Of a stretch of 64,000 nucleotides of DNA, positions 33,741-44,884 are shown in pieces (the first letter of the stretch is position 1; every line of letters starts with the position of its first letter). The DNA is from Arcuatula senhousia. Taxonomy: Eukaryota > Mollusca > Bivalvia > Mytilida > Mytilidae. The position numbers and the translations under genes were made by a program. The stretch is from positions 16,401,092 through 16,465,091 of the forward strand of contig OZ020308.1 in NCBI GenBank assembly GCA_963971305.1. The letters run 5' to 3'. The notes below the pieces were generated by a model. That model did not search any database and was not told the origin of the DNA. It was given only the letters and a program-made list of their open reading frames with translations.

Positions 33741-36095
33741 AGGCTGTATATCAGATAATTTTATACGGGTCTATGCTATTGGAGAGTGTATTAAGATGAA
33801 AACTGCTTTAATAGTTATTCTTTCAAAAATGAAAAAGTTCGAATCAAAAATTCATTTTATGATAGCAAGTAAAATTGTTTTCTTTAATTGTGTGGTTTTG
33901 TTTTTAATTCATTCAAAAAGACAAATTCTAGTTAAATATGTTATATTGAGTGCTTCGACGCTCTGTGAACGCCGTCCATGTAGTTCATGTAGTAGGTACA
34001 TGCATGTGACGGATCTGTGATGAAAAAGCTGGATATTTTGATTTTTTTTATTGGAGATTGGACAAATAAGCGGGAGATTTTAAACGCACATTAAAATTGC
34101 ATTTCAATATCAATTGAGGGCACTAGCTTGGCCAAATATATATACATGGCTTCACTGATTAATTGTTGTTGTTGTTACCTGAATTTGGGAGGCGTCTTAC
34201 CTAGGTGGTAATTGCGCCTTTTTGCTCTGAGCCTTCATAAAGAAGTGTTGTCCATGCATCTGTCATAGGCGAGTTATAAAATATACGTAAGTATATACTT
34301 CACGGTTGAAGAAAAAGGCCGTATCATATATGCACTGCCGTATGAGAAAAAAAACAAAAATTACCATAATAACCCATTTAATTAATAATGTCTCGAGTTA
34401 TTAGACTATAATTTTAATTAGAGGACATGGTTATCCCGGACTGGGGAGGTGATGTATACTCATAATAGATCTAGGGAAGGAGGAGTTTGGGTTTATACGG
34501 GGGAGGGTGCAATTAAAATGGAAGAAGAGAAGAGGAGTAAAACTGGTGAAAAATAAAGGAAAAAAATAATACATAAAAAAGTAGTATTCATAAATACAAA
34601 AAAAACATAAAAAAATAAAGGAAAAGAAAAACATAGGACAATAATAAAATAAGGAACTAAATGTAAAGTATAACTAAAGGTGAAAAATGTTAATGAAAAA
34701 CATAAGGGATATACTGATGATGTAAATGGAAATAATTAAAAAAAAAACAGAAAATCAAATCAAATGATAGCCAAGGGAAGTAAACAATGGTCGAACTGAA
34801 TAAAGCATTAACTTAAAGAATAATTCAGTGCTTCTTAATGATAGACGTTTCTTTCTTTTTTTGTATTAGTTGGACTATATGTACACTTTGTGCCTATGAT
34901 ACCAATTTCATATAAACATAAGAAATGAGTTGTCCCCTTTTTATAAGAGTTGTCTTCTTCACCACCATATTTACATTTTAGTTACTCTATTCCTCGCCTG
35001 TTACTGGGCGTTAGTTTCCACAGTCTGGTCTCGCAAATGACTCGGCCAAGTTAGTCCCGTTACCAGACCCGGACATGGGGGCACACGAGGAATAGGAGGG
35101 TATATCTTATTAACAATTTATGAAAATTTAAGAACTGCTATAAGGAAAGATAATAGACCCTTAAACCCTATGGTGGGGAATGAGGACTCATCTTTGATAA
35201 GGAAAGCACACAGCCCCACCCGAGTCATCGTTATGGGACGTCTCCCATGATGACTTTTATAAATATTACCACTTTAAATAGCGGCAGATAAGGTACTGAA
35301 TCAAATAGAGAGAAAAGTACATACTTTGTTATAGTCCTGAGCCACAATGCCCTAGTCGGCATACTCAAAATTATGAAACTATGAGGAGTATACTGGTATT
35401 GTCTATGATTATCCCATCCCTGGATTAATATTATTTTAATCCAATGATTGGAAAATCACACTTACCTATCTGAAGGAAGCTTAAGTTGCCTATTTCCTAC
35501 CTATCTGAGTGATACCAGTATTTAATATTGGAATTTCCGATACTTTGCCAATCAGCAAAACAAACCGCAAGTGTTGCCTGGCTGACTATGCGTTGTGTGT
35601 AGAATTTATTTTGGACACTCGAAGCCCAGGACTAAGTGTGTTTCCCTACTCACATTGGTACCAAAGTCGTGTGTACAGTCCTTTAATACTTTCGATTAAG
35701 TGATAGCGGAACTTTATTGTAACATTGATGAATATTGATGCGTGGTAATACCTTAACAGAAGATTGTTCGGTGATTTCTGTCAATTACATAAATTAAAAC
35801 GATTTGGATTAAATCAAGTATGTAACGAAATTGAACGTAATATATTGTTGAAGGCCAGGTGTAGCACGTGCTGTAGTGGTGAATAGAAATGAACACAAAA
35901 GATAGTAAGTATTTGTAAATGGCTATATCTTAATATTGTCAAATAAGTAGTAGTGTACTTGTGAAAGTTATAACGCATATGAAGGGGTGCGTATAATTTG
36001 CAAACAGACACAAATAAATAGATAAGTGAATAAATAATAAGAAAAGAAAATAATATATTTAAAAAAAATGAAGCAGAGATATTTGATTAATTGAC
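33741..36095. other. Non-coding DNA
   Basis: No gene was recognised. The short open frames have no family features. 35,030-35,090 is GC-richer and can form a stem (GGTCT...AGACC), but its identity is unknown. Confidence 0.4.
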
Positions 36096-36097
36096 AA

Positions 36098-36235
36098 ATT
36101 GGAATTCGGATATACACTGGATTAAATCCAGGGCAAATCAGAATTCCAATTTGTCCTAGGAGAACTTAGAATTCCAATTTGTCCTAGGAGGATTCTGAAT
36201 CGCCATGGATTCCAATTTGCCCTCTAACATTTATA
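36098..36235. repeat. Cluster of AATTCCAATTTGTCC motifs
   Basis: AGAATTCCAATTTGTCCTAG occurs twice, 38 bp apart (36,130 and 36,168). A diverged third copy lies near 36,208 and a reversed ACAAATTGGAATTC near 36,097. Confidence 0.65.
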
Positions 36236-36650
36236 ACGAGGTTTCTCTCTTCTTTGTGAATGGATTCGACCAAATTTTACCCTTATGGTGTGTGACCCGT
36301 CCGGTGACCCGAAGGTTTCTTTCCACGAGGGTGATTTTTCGATGGGAGAGAAATGCCGGGTCACATATCATCTAGGGTGATATCTGTTATATTATATCTA
36401 ATATTTAAATGAAACAATTCAATATCATATCAAATTTTGAATTTTAACCTTTTTTTCATTGGAAAAAATACATCTTATGCAATGTCGAAGAAAAAAAGGT
36501 GGGGCTCACGCGCAAAATCTCATGAGAGGGTGACCTTACCATGCGACCCAACGATTACCAGTTGACCTAGCGAAATATCACATGTCAAGTGACCGCGTTT
36601 AAGCGAATCACAATAAAGATTTTCATATGAGTAAATATGTAATATTATAG

Positions 36651-36789
36651 TATTATTGCGTAAAGTTTTCCATATTGGCTGAGTAATTGGTCCAAGGCTA
36701 GCCATATTGGACTGAGGCGAAGCCGAAGTCCAATATTGCTAGCCGAGGACCAATAACTCAGCCAATATGGATAACTTTACGCAATTATA
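36651..36789. repeat. Long imperfect palindrome (about 65-bp arms)
   Basis: The left arm begins ATTGCGTAAAG and includes CCATATTGGCTGAGTAATTG. The right arm carries the complements down to CTTTACGCAATTATA. The centre is near GAGGCGAAGCC. This is a foldback-type repeat. Confidence 0.85.
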
Positions 36790-36824
36790 CCTTTATTGAC
36801 TAACCTGACCAATATGGCTGACAT

Positions 36825-36900
36825 GCCATATTGACTAGTCCAATATGCCATATTGACTAGTCCAATATGTCATATTGACTAGTCCAATATCCATATTGGA
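36825..36900 (+). repeat. 22-bp tandem repeat CCATATTGACTAGTCCAATAT
   Basis: There are three units, each itself near-palindromic around ACTAGT, starting just right of the large palindrome and sharing its CCATATTGG word. Confidence 0.85.
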
Positions 36901-37164
36901 CGGATAAATTACATATTGGTGTAGTTTTGTGTTTATATAGTATAGGCTGTTTTCATCATATTTAGACAAATATTTTTATGTTAGTCAATAATAGCTAATA
37001 TCAAGGCCGTGAGCAGTTATTTCTTTTACAAACTGGTTGGTTCTTTTGTTTCAGTATTTAATCATCTTAGTTATACTGGTCAACATATACATGCATGCGA
37101 TTTAAAAAAAAATGTTTTAATTTAATTTTTACAATTCATTTTTCTTTTAAGTCTTCTATTTTTG

Positions 37165-37260
37165 CGCGGACTGGGTGGTCGAGTAGTCTAAGGTACTGTT
37201 AGATTATGATTTCCAAGTACTAATAAGTTCGGTCAGGTGTCAACTGTTTTGTGTTGACGG
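37165..37260 (+). mobile_element. Possible tRNA-derived SINE head
   Basis: TGGTCGAGTAGTCTAAGG (37,176-37,193) is a good pol III box A, of the type found in tRNA-Leu/Ser. A weak box B, GTTCGGTCAGG, lies about 50 bp downstream. The sequence between does not fold as a normal tRNA, so a SINE or tRNA relic is favoured. Confidence 0.45.
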
Positions 37261-37557
37261 TTGAAGCACCTCTTTATTTATGCTGTAAAATTGCTTTATA
37301 TAAAGTTTCAAAATTGTCAGAACTTAAGGTTCTTTCCATTCCGAGGCCGTTGATGAATGTTTGAATTGATGTTTCATTACTTTTTAGTAAACTTCCTTAT
37401 TTGTTTTATCTATCTTGAATATTATATCTGTCATGTTGACATTTCATCCTTGGTTTTTCGTGTACTAGTTAATACGCTAGGGGCTCATTTAAAGTCTTGT
37501 TTTATAGGTTTCTCTCTATACAGATTAAATCATATAAATTGCCTACCCTTACCAGAC

Positions 37558-37755
37558 ATGAATATGAAGGGTAGTACTCACAAAGTTATTATTGCAAGTG
37601 GTGTGCTCTTTGTCTCTTACCTACTAATAAAACAATACCTTTTTGAGAATACAACGAATTCTTCGGATATGACCCGAACAATAGCCAAACAGAGGAATGC
37701 ATTGTCTAAACAGTTGAACGAAGCCAGGAAAATGATAGGACAATACCAATGCCAG
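37558..37755 (+). CDS. Likely first coding exon of a type II membrane protein
   Basis: An acceptor (TTTCTCTCTATACAG, ending 37,523) precedes a short leader and the ATG at 37,558. Sixty-six codons then run to a CAG|GTAACT donor (phase 0). The peptide has a short N-terminal tail, a membrane segment (VIIASGVLFVSYLLIKQYLF), then a helical, charged stem (TIAKQRNALSKQLNEARKMI). This layout is typical of Golgi-type type II enzymes. The downstream exon is not identified. The methyltransferase exons 3.6 kb downstream on the same strand are a possible continuation, but the phase does not fit the acceptors that I can see there. Confidence 0.5.
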
Positions 37756-37777
37756 GTAACTTTCAACCTTTTCCATA

Positions 37778-37938
37778 GACGGATTCAGGGATGCCCTAGG
37801 GGGGCCGGGCCCCCCTTTTTGCGTACAAATTTGGTTGAATAAATAAGAAATCATTGAGGCATGACCAGAGCGGGTCCCCATTTAGACCAGTCAGTGGGCG
37901 CCATTTTTTTCAAAATTTCTGGATCCGCCACTGTTAAT
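37778..37938. mobile_element. hAT-type MITE remnant inside the intron
   Basis: The left end is GACGGATTCAGGGATGCC with a G-rich then C-rich stretch. The right end AAATTTCTGGATCCGCCACTG is the standard GTGGCGGATCCAG terminus in reverse. It lies just after the splice donor of the membrane-protein exon. Confidence 0.65.
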
Positions 37939-38082
37939 TCGTTACCTTTATGAACAATGCAAAGAAAATGATACCACAATTCCAATGTCAGGTACAGTGG
38001 GTTCATTTATTTTCGTAGGTAAAAATGTACATCCTTTAATGAAAAGGATCAGTTCGTGGATTCTTAAATCATTGGTTCTGCA

Positions 38083-38258
38083 CACAGGCGTTTGGGTCCA
38101 GGATTTTATTTTATTATAAATAACGTGTATATAAAAATTTTCATCTCGTCTATATACTATTTCCATAGTAAAAAATGGAAATAGTATATAGACGAAATGA
38201 AATTTTTTATATACACGTTATTTATAATAAAATAAAATCCTGGACCCAAACGCCTGTG
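38083..38258. mobile_element. hAT-like palindromic MITE with 8-bp target duplication
   Basis: Two near-perfect arms of about 82 bp (CACAGGCGTTTGGGTCC... and its complement) meet at a short centre. GTTCTGCA flanks both sides (38,075-38,082 and 38,259-38,266). An 8-bp duplication and a CA..TG end fit hAT. Related ends occur at 22,724 and 55,470. Confidence 0.9.
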
Positions 38259-38269
38259 GTTCTGCAGTA

Positions 38270-39255
38270 GCACAAAGATGATATTTTTTTCATGGGATAT
38301 CAAGTTTCATGGGTCAATGCAATCCACGAAAACCACGAATTTGACCCCGCCAATGATAATGAAACCAGTAACTTTAAATAGTCTGGTCGGTTCAACGTAG
38401 CAGGAGGTTAAACGACTCAACTTCTAACGTTGATATCTGTGTTACTGCACAAATCGCCATGTACCTGCTCATCATGGCAGATCGAGATTTTGTCTATCTT
38501 CACGTCGAAATTTTTCTAATATTATCTAGTTTTGAATAAGAATTTAACAAAAACGCACTTTTTGAGTTATGATGTAAGTGGTATTCAAAATGTAACAATA
38601 TTTTATTTTTTTCTAAATCAGAAATAGTTTTATATAGTAATTTTCATTATTTCATTTTATTTAGAAAAAAGTAAAAATAAATGGTGTTGAACATGTGTCT
38701 TAGTTAATTTCCTGCCAAAATAGGAGCAAATGCAAATATTTAAAAAAACAAGGTCTGTGACCCTTCCCTTTTATTTCATATATGCATTAGTGCATCTCAT
38801 TTAGATCTATATGGGTGCCAATTATTTTAAATCTGGATTTATTCACTCGGTTTTGTCCCATCATAAATCAATTGTGTAACAAAGTAATATGAAAGTGTAT
38901 TATATTAGGCGCCGTCCTGTGTCGTCACCTTAGTCTTCTGGGAATGTGCGAATGTACAAATCCACTTTGTGTTCATATCTCTCGATATATATACAGTTTG
39001 CATGTATAGTTCCATCCTACAATATTTTATGGTTAGGGAGCGAACATTTGATTTTTTACGGAGGTATGGATATTTTTCTATATATTAAATCAGAGCTGGA
39101 TTTTTTCGAGGGCTGGCGCGCACATCTTTTTTTAAAAACTATCCATATTTTTTTTTTATTTCAAGGCCCTGTTCTGCATTTTGATATCCTGATTTTTTTT
39201 TGCATCCTGCTTTTTTATTTCAAATATCACCATAGACAACCAAAAAAAAACCAAA
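38270..39255. other. Non-coding DNA, possible intron
   Basis: No exon or named repeat was recognised. A 135-codon open frame at 38,946-39,353 runs into the transposon at 39,261 and is considered spurious. Confidence 0.4.
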
Positions 39256-39260
39256 TGATT

Positions 39261-40987
39261 CAAGGAGGCCTAACCGTTTATCGAGGCATTTTGTCCGTTA
39301 CGTGTTTCTACCATAGGTTGACATTACGGTTTTGTCCGTTATATGTTGCATGAGGCAGTCCGTTAAGTAGTTTTATGAAAAAAAAAATCATTTATTTTTA
39401 CGAAATTAGCTCTGAGGCTAAAATATAGTAAATAAATGAAACTTGTGATAGATGTGTCCAAATGGTTTTTATTCACGAAACACTTCCCGCAAAAACCATT
39501 TTGATTTGATTTGACACTTCTTCGCAAAACGAAAAGGCAGAGACCTACCCTCTGCCAAAATGTGTCCTTATAATGACGAAAAATGCATTAAAATACGTTA
39601 TTTTCGTCATTGAAACATTTTTTGTAGTAATTCTTGTGCTACTTGCACAATAAAAAACATAAGAGAAGGATTTTTTGGACCAAAATATTAATATTGGGAC
39701 AAAAATGCCAAAATTGGCATTACTTTGAGAAACATGGTCCGTTAAGAGGCACGTGTCACTTTTTAGGTCCGTTAATGATGCATGTCACACATTTTGAAAA
39801 TGCAGGTCTGATGGAAATAAACCTTAATATAGCGAATCCCAATTATTGAAATTGGCAAAATCGATGATATCTTTGTCAGAAGATTGTAATGATTGGTTTC
39901 CCAGAATTATTGTATTATTCTTAATATAATATAAATACCTAAAATATTTACACGAGTTTGTGGCAAAAGAAATAAATCTGAACACAATTATTAATTTATT
40001 TAAATGTATTTTATTTGGAAATACTTACATATATGATAGAAATAGAAGAATATAGTGCTACATTTATTTATGAAAAAAATATAAAAAGCGACAGGAGAGA
40101 TATTGAAAAAAATAAATAAAAGGTAAACCTTGCTAATTGGGATATGTACATATTGAAATGCTTTAAATAACTGAACAAGAAAACGTTTACCTCTTCATAC
40201 AAAGTCTTGTTCCTTAATGAGCAGTTCATTATTTTGGTCAACAGATAGAGCATCTGAGCTATCAACACAAATATTAACTAATGATACACAACAGTAGCAA
40301 CGGACATATCTATTTTAGTTTCGATAAATCCACATGAATTTTGTCTTTTCTTCTGTATACTAGCGTTCAGTCCTTATAGTAAAATTATGATATGTCATAT
40401 CAAACAAAACTATTTTAATCTTCTATCTATTTATGCTATTTAACGGACATAATATTTTGTCACAGGCTCTTAACGGACCAAATTAACGGACAAAATAATA
40501 TGTCATCAGCCCTTAACGGACCATATTTTATAACTTTTCCCCTATTACAAAACTATTATATAACATAGAGCATTGAAAATTAAACAGAATGTTGAAACAT
40601 TATTGTACTTTCTATGGATATCAACCAAAACATATGTTTTGTTATATGAAGAGAGAAATTGATTAAAATGAGGTAAACATGTTTACATTTGCGACCTTTA
40701 AAATACTAAGGAGCCACACGCCTTTTCATTTTATGAAGTTTTATAGAACTATTTTTACACAAATGCAAATCGTATCGAACAGTCATTCATTTTCATTTTG
40801 ACAGATGTAATTTTTATAAATCTAAAATGTGTATTAATTATGATATAACAAATTAATAACTGACCTCCAGTGTTTTTTCTCGATTACACCTGGTTAACGG
40901 ACTGTCACGGCGACTTTAACGGACCACAAAAACCGTGAAACACCTTTTAACGGACCATATTTCTCGATAAACGGTTAGGCCTCCTTG
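39261..40987. mobile_element. TIR element with GTCCGTTA motifs, 5-bp target duplication (family D1)
   Basis: The ends are CAAGGAGGCCTAACCGTTTA and its complement; TGATT flanks both sides (39,256-39,260 and 40,988-40,992). The length is 1,727 bp. GTCCGTTA occurs at 39,293, 39,334, 39,358, 39,737 and 39,767. The complement TAACGGAC occurs at 40,441, 40,471, 40,484, 40,514, 40,895, 40,917 and 40,948. All copies therefore point the same way relative to the nearest end. No coding capacity. TCGAGG follows the TIR, as in the element at 50,144. Confidence 0.9.
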
Positions 40988-41355
40988 TGATTGCTCCCTT
41001 ATATATATATATATTTTGGCTAGGATTTGAATGCATTTTTTGATTGATATTATGAGCGAGAACTGTCTGTCGGCAATTCATGCCGAAAATTCTGATCATC
41101 CAAAGTCTTCCATTGATCAATAAGTTCCAGTACTGTGTGGTATCGGGTACAATTAAATCAGCTTCTGTTCTAAAAGGGTGGAAAGTTTGACTGCTCCTAT
41201 GTATGACCCAAAAAAAACCAACTCTTCCGGGAAAAACATTATCGGTCAAAAAGCTTTCAAGGAACGGAGAAAAATAGAAGATGTCACGAGTAGCCGCTAG
41301 GCGGCTAGTGGCCAATGATGAGAAGAATATTGGAGAATCAATTTAAAAAATAAAA
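40988..41355. other. Upstream region of the methyltransferase-like gene
   Basis: It contains a short (TA)n run near 41,000. No TATA box or initiator was assigned with confidence. The transposon at 39,261 ends only about 370 bp before the start codon. Confidence 0.4.
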
Positions 41356-41538
41356 ATGGAAGGAAGATTTTGTTTTAAACTGGTTCAAACGTTTGACTTT
41401 TTTACGGTAGATACCGATAAAACAGATGTCGATATATTCAGTTTATTTAATGCAATTTTTCCCTGTGAGATTTGTTATTTTCCCACTCCAGCGAGATCTA
41501 GCGCTGAGATAGCTTTTGCGCCAGAAATTAACAGAAAG
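41356..41538 (+). CDS. SAM-dependent methyltransferase-like gene, exon 1
   Basis: Sixty-one codons run from an ATG in good context (AAAATGG) to an AAG|GTAAGC donor at 41,538/41,539, phase 0. The last part (FPCEICYFPTPARSS to EINRK) leads smoothly into exon 2 (LSKGLTNKQGGW). The first 25 residues are less certain: internal acceptor-like sites (for example at 41,441) mean that this could be an internal exon whose true start lies upstream. Reading past the donor into the intron gives only unrelated sequence. Confidence 0.65.
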
Positions 41539-41731
41539 GTAAGCAATCCACATGAAAAAATAATGATGTGTTTTTGCATGTGTATATTGAGATTTGCGCC
41601 CAATCTAATATTAGAGTAAAAAATTAATTGATTTCCATTATCGGGTTCCAATGCTAGCTGAATTCATAATTTTGAGATCTAGTTAATATGCGCTTTTATA
41701 TCTATAACTATAATTTCTATCTTATTTTTAG

Positions 41732-42343
41732 CTGTCTAAAGGTCTAACGAATAAGCAAGGCGGATGGTGTGAGAAGGCAAGCACTGAAAATGGAGGGAAT
41801 CACATGACAGACATGTCTCTTATCAGAGGACTTGGACAATTCCTCCAGGGCAAAAGTGTTGCTAGTTTTGGTGACGGACCTGGAGCTTATAAAAGAGAAA
41901 TACTCAAACTAGGTTTGGTAAAATCATACTCCGCTTTTGACGGTGCACCATTCTGTGAAAAAACTAGCGAGGGTAGAGTTGAATTTATGGACTTGACAAT
42001 CCCACAATATGGTATCCCTATGTACGATTGGGTCATTTCATTAGAGGTAGCAGAGCATATACCTAAGCAGTTTGAGGAGATTTATTTGGACAATATCTTC
42101 AGACATGCAAAAGAAGGAATAATATTGAGCTGGGCGGTTCCTGGACAAGGAGGGCTAGATCATATTAACAATCAACCATTTGAACACGTTGTTGATGTAA
42201 TGAGAAACAGCGGATTTCATTGGGACAAAAGTGCATCAAAAAGCTTAAAAGATATATCAAAATTACCTTGGATGAGAAATAATCTTAATGTGTATAGACG
42301 AGACATCAAAGCTGGTATTCAACTAAATGATTGGTTTCGCTAA
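41732..42343 (+). CDS. SAM-dependent methyltransferase-like gene, exon 2 (terminal)
   Basis: The exon follows a TTATTTTTAG acceptor and gives 203 residues to the TAA; with exon 1 the protein is 264 aa. A class I methyltransferase fold is suggested by a Gly-rich motif I (SVASFGDGPGAY, residues about 103-114 of the joined numbering). An acidic residue follows at the next strand end (SAFDG, about 131), then a motif II-type strand (YDWVISLEVAEHIP, about 159-172) and a later strand (EGIILSWAVPGQGG). The fold is known to bind S-adenosylmethionine; the substrate cannot be told from sequence. Clean codons and intact splice sites in a transposon-rich region argue for a live gene. No clear polyadenylation signal was seen nearby. 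Confidence 0.8.
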   Translation: MSKGLTNKQGGWCEKASTENGGNHMTDMSLIRGLGQFLQGKSVASFGDGPGAYKREILKLGLVKSYSAFDGAPFCEKTSEGRVEFMDLTIPQYGIPMYDWVISLEVAEHIPKQFEEIYLDNIFRHAKEGIILSWAVPGQGGLDHINNQPFEHVVDVMRNSGFHWDKSASKSLKDISKLPWMRNNLNVYRRDIKAGIQLNDWFR

Positions 42344-42778
42344 AGCAAGAAAGGAGGCATAATGTACTGAAATAGGGTCAAACCGTTTATAGCGATTTCA
42401 ATGCTTCAGCTCGAGAAGTCCCAACATATTGAAGGAATTCCGCTTAAAATTTGTATTTACAAGTCGAATTTAAGATACTTTTACATATTATTCAACAAAG
42501 CACTCAGCAGTTGAATTAGATGACTTTAATTATCCTTATTTTGTAGCAACTCCCGTTCGATCAAAGAGACAGGGTCAGGTTGTTCATTCGTTGTTGTCTT
42601 CATTCAAGACGGATGACACCATGCTCCTGAGGCAAACTATATTTTTATTTCTCAGATAAATACAAATGTTGGTTTGTCATAGGGTGTTTGTTTTATCATC
42701 TTGATCCTGATTTGACTCGCTCTTAGCGTGACGGTCCTGTGTTGTAACAAGTAAGAAGACGAACCATTCTGGAAACCT
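42344..42778. repeat. Downstream region with a diverged dispersed repeat
   Basis: 42,550-42,740 resembles the block at 8,220-8,400 (GTTGTCTTCA, ATGTTGGTTTGTC, then a TTTGACxC word). It is otherwise featureless. Confidence 0.5.
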
Positions 42779-43450
42779 GGCCCCGGTTTCATAAAAACAT
42801 CTCAAATTTGAGATTTCCTCGAACCCTTCCCCAACTGAGATTTGTTACAATTTCATTGGGGCAACGATTACAGCAACCATTACTCGATTAATAATCTATT
42901 ATTCTTTGAATTTTGTGTAATCGTATTAATCGATTACATGACTTTCTACTCTGTAATCGATTACAATCGATTACATTTTGTAAAGTAATTATAATTACAT
43001 TTCGATTGTATAGAATTTGAATTAACAAAAATGCATGTCATAGCCAAATTAAACCGTACTTATAAGTATTATTCAGTCAATATCAAATTTGAATGTATAA
43101 ACAAAATATTTATATAGCCATCAAATTAAAATATTAAAATCTAAAAAATCATTAGTTTGCAAAACATTTCAAGTGTATTATGTGTATATGATATGATTTA
43201 AATATACACTATAAATATAAGATTTTACGAAATGAAAACTTCATGAAAGAAACTGATTTTGGCTTAATATCATTTCCTTGGTACTGGAAGAGGAAAGAGT
43301 AGTCCAATCTTATTAAAACTCAAAATAAGTTCCAGACATTGAAACAGCAATTTTTAGCTCACCTGACCCGATTTGAGATGACTCAATATTTGAATTGAGG
43401 ACAGATTTGAAGAATTCTCAAATTTGTGATGTTTTATGAAACTGGTGCCT
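42779..43450. mobile_element. TIR element, GGYMCCRGTTTCATAAAA ends
   Basis: The left end GGCCCCGGTTTCATAAAAACAT and the right-end complement GGCACCAGTTTCATAAAACAT, each followed by TCAAATTTGAGA-like sequence, form imperfect TIRs of about 35 bp around 672 bp. Inside, GTAATCGATTAC-type palindromes cluster at 42,890-42,990. No target duplication is obvious. Confidence 0.7.
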
Positions 43451-43584
43451 GATTGTGTATCTCGTTTTGATCTGAGTTTGCAGTGATAATTGCAGTTTAT
43501 TTGCTGATCGATGTTGTTGTTATTGTTGGGTTTGTTACTGATTTTTGTTTTTGTTTTGTTTTTAGGTTTTTTTTTTCTTTCTTA

Positions 43585-44510
43585 TTTTTTGCTCACCTGG
43601 ACTGAGGTGAGCTATTGCCATCACTTTGCGTCCGTAGTCGTCGTCGTCGTCTGTCGTCTGATAACAATCTTTCAAAATAAATTCTTCTCCTCTGAAACTA
43701 TTGCACAGAATTTAATGCAACTTAGTATGGTTGATCTTTAAGGTGTCCTGCACAAAAGTTGTATTTCGATTTTTTGATTCGTAAAAAAACATGGCCGCTA
43801 TTGCTAAATATAGACCAGGGGGTCAGACTTCTATTTTTGGCTTGTAAATCAAAGTTCAGCATCAAAAGTTCTACAAAAGTCTCCATTTGGTTGAAGTTGT
43901 CAGATGACTACTTATAGGGGTTACAGCCCCTTTAATGTGAAAAATAACATTTTTTTCATGTTTTGGGTTTATAGAATGAAAGCTATTGCAGATAGAGAAA
44001 AGCTATTGCTTGCTTAAATGTTCAGCTCATTTAGCACTACAAAAGTATCTATAGGGTCAAAGTTGTCAGATGACCCCTTCTAGATTGTCACGGTCCCTAA
44101 ATTAACGTGTTTTCATGTTTTTGGCCTATAGAATGAAAACTAGAGAAAAGTTGTTGCTTGGTTAAATGTTCAGCTCATTTAGCTCTACAACAGTATCCAT
44201 AGGGTCGAAGTTGTCAGATTACCACTTGTAGGGCTTACAGTCCCTAAATAAGGTTTTGTTCATGTTTTTGGCATATTGAATGAAAACTACTGCAGATGGA
44301 GAAAAGCTTTTGCCTGGTTGAATGTTCAGTTTATTTAGCACTACAAAAGTCTTCATAAGATTGAGGTTGTCAGATGACCCCCAATAGGGGTTACGGCCCC
44401 TCAAAGGTGAAAAATAGTGTTTTTGGCCTATAGAATGAAAACTATTGCAGATGGAGAAAAGCGGTTGCTTGCCTAAATGTTCAGCTCATTTAGGCACGAA
44501 CCATTTTCTT
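43585..44510 (+). repeat. Array element family C, plus orientation
   Basis: It begins with a hairpin (GCTCACCTGGACTGAGGTGAGC) and a GTCGTCGTCGTCTGTCGTC stretch. About four units of 140-170 bp follow, marked by GTTGTCAGATGAC at 43,897, 44,065, 44,209 and 44,366. The same family is present in reverse at 53,640-54,972. The 76-codon frame at the left end is not coding. Confidence 0.8.
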
Positions 44511-44880
44511 TTGGTGGGGGGCCTGGGATTTTTTTTTTAAAAAAAATATTAGTTCCAATTTTAACAGAAAAAAATTAAAATGCTCCTAATGAAGCTGAAA
44601 AAATATAAATATTCATAAATTTCCACACACAAAAAAATATATATATATACATCCTTTGAACTCAAAGATAAAAGCCTGATTTTTTTCCGCCTCGCTTCGC
44701 GCGGCGTACATCACCTTATTCATCATTGCTTTTTGCAAAAGTTTCAAATTTTGAACTTATAATGTGCTACGAAATAGTATCACTTTTGATATGTTTAGTA
44801 TATGCATACATCAATAGTTATACTCCCGCTTGAAAAGGGGGGGTATATATAGTGATAGGGGTGTCCGTCCATCCGTCCTT
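44511..44880. other. Non-coding DNA with a short AT microsatellite
   Basis: (AT)n lies at 44,637-44,649, and the word CGCCTCGCTTCGCGCGGCG at 44,690. No gene was recognised. Confidence 0.5.
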
Positions 44881-44884
44881 CCGT

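Noticed and set aside
33679..34020. 113-codon frame
   Set aside because: It begins inside a perfect hairpin and has no domain or splice context.
37357..37842. 161-codon open frame taken as a single coding region
   Set aside because: The first 67 codons lie upstream of a strong acceptor and the last 29 run past a GT donor into a MITE. Only 37,558-37,755 looks like an exon.
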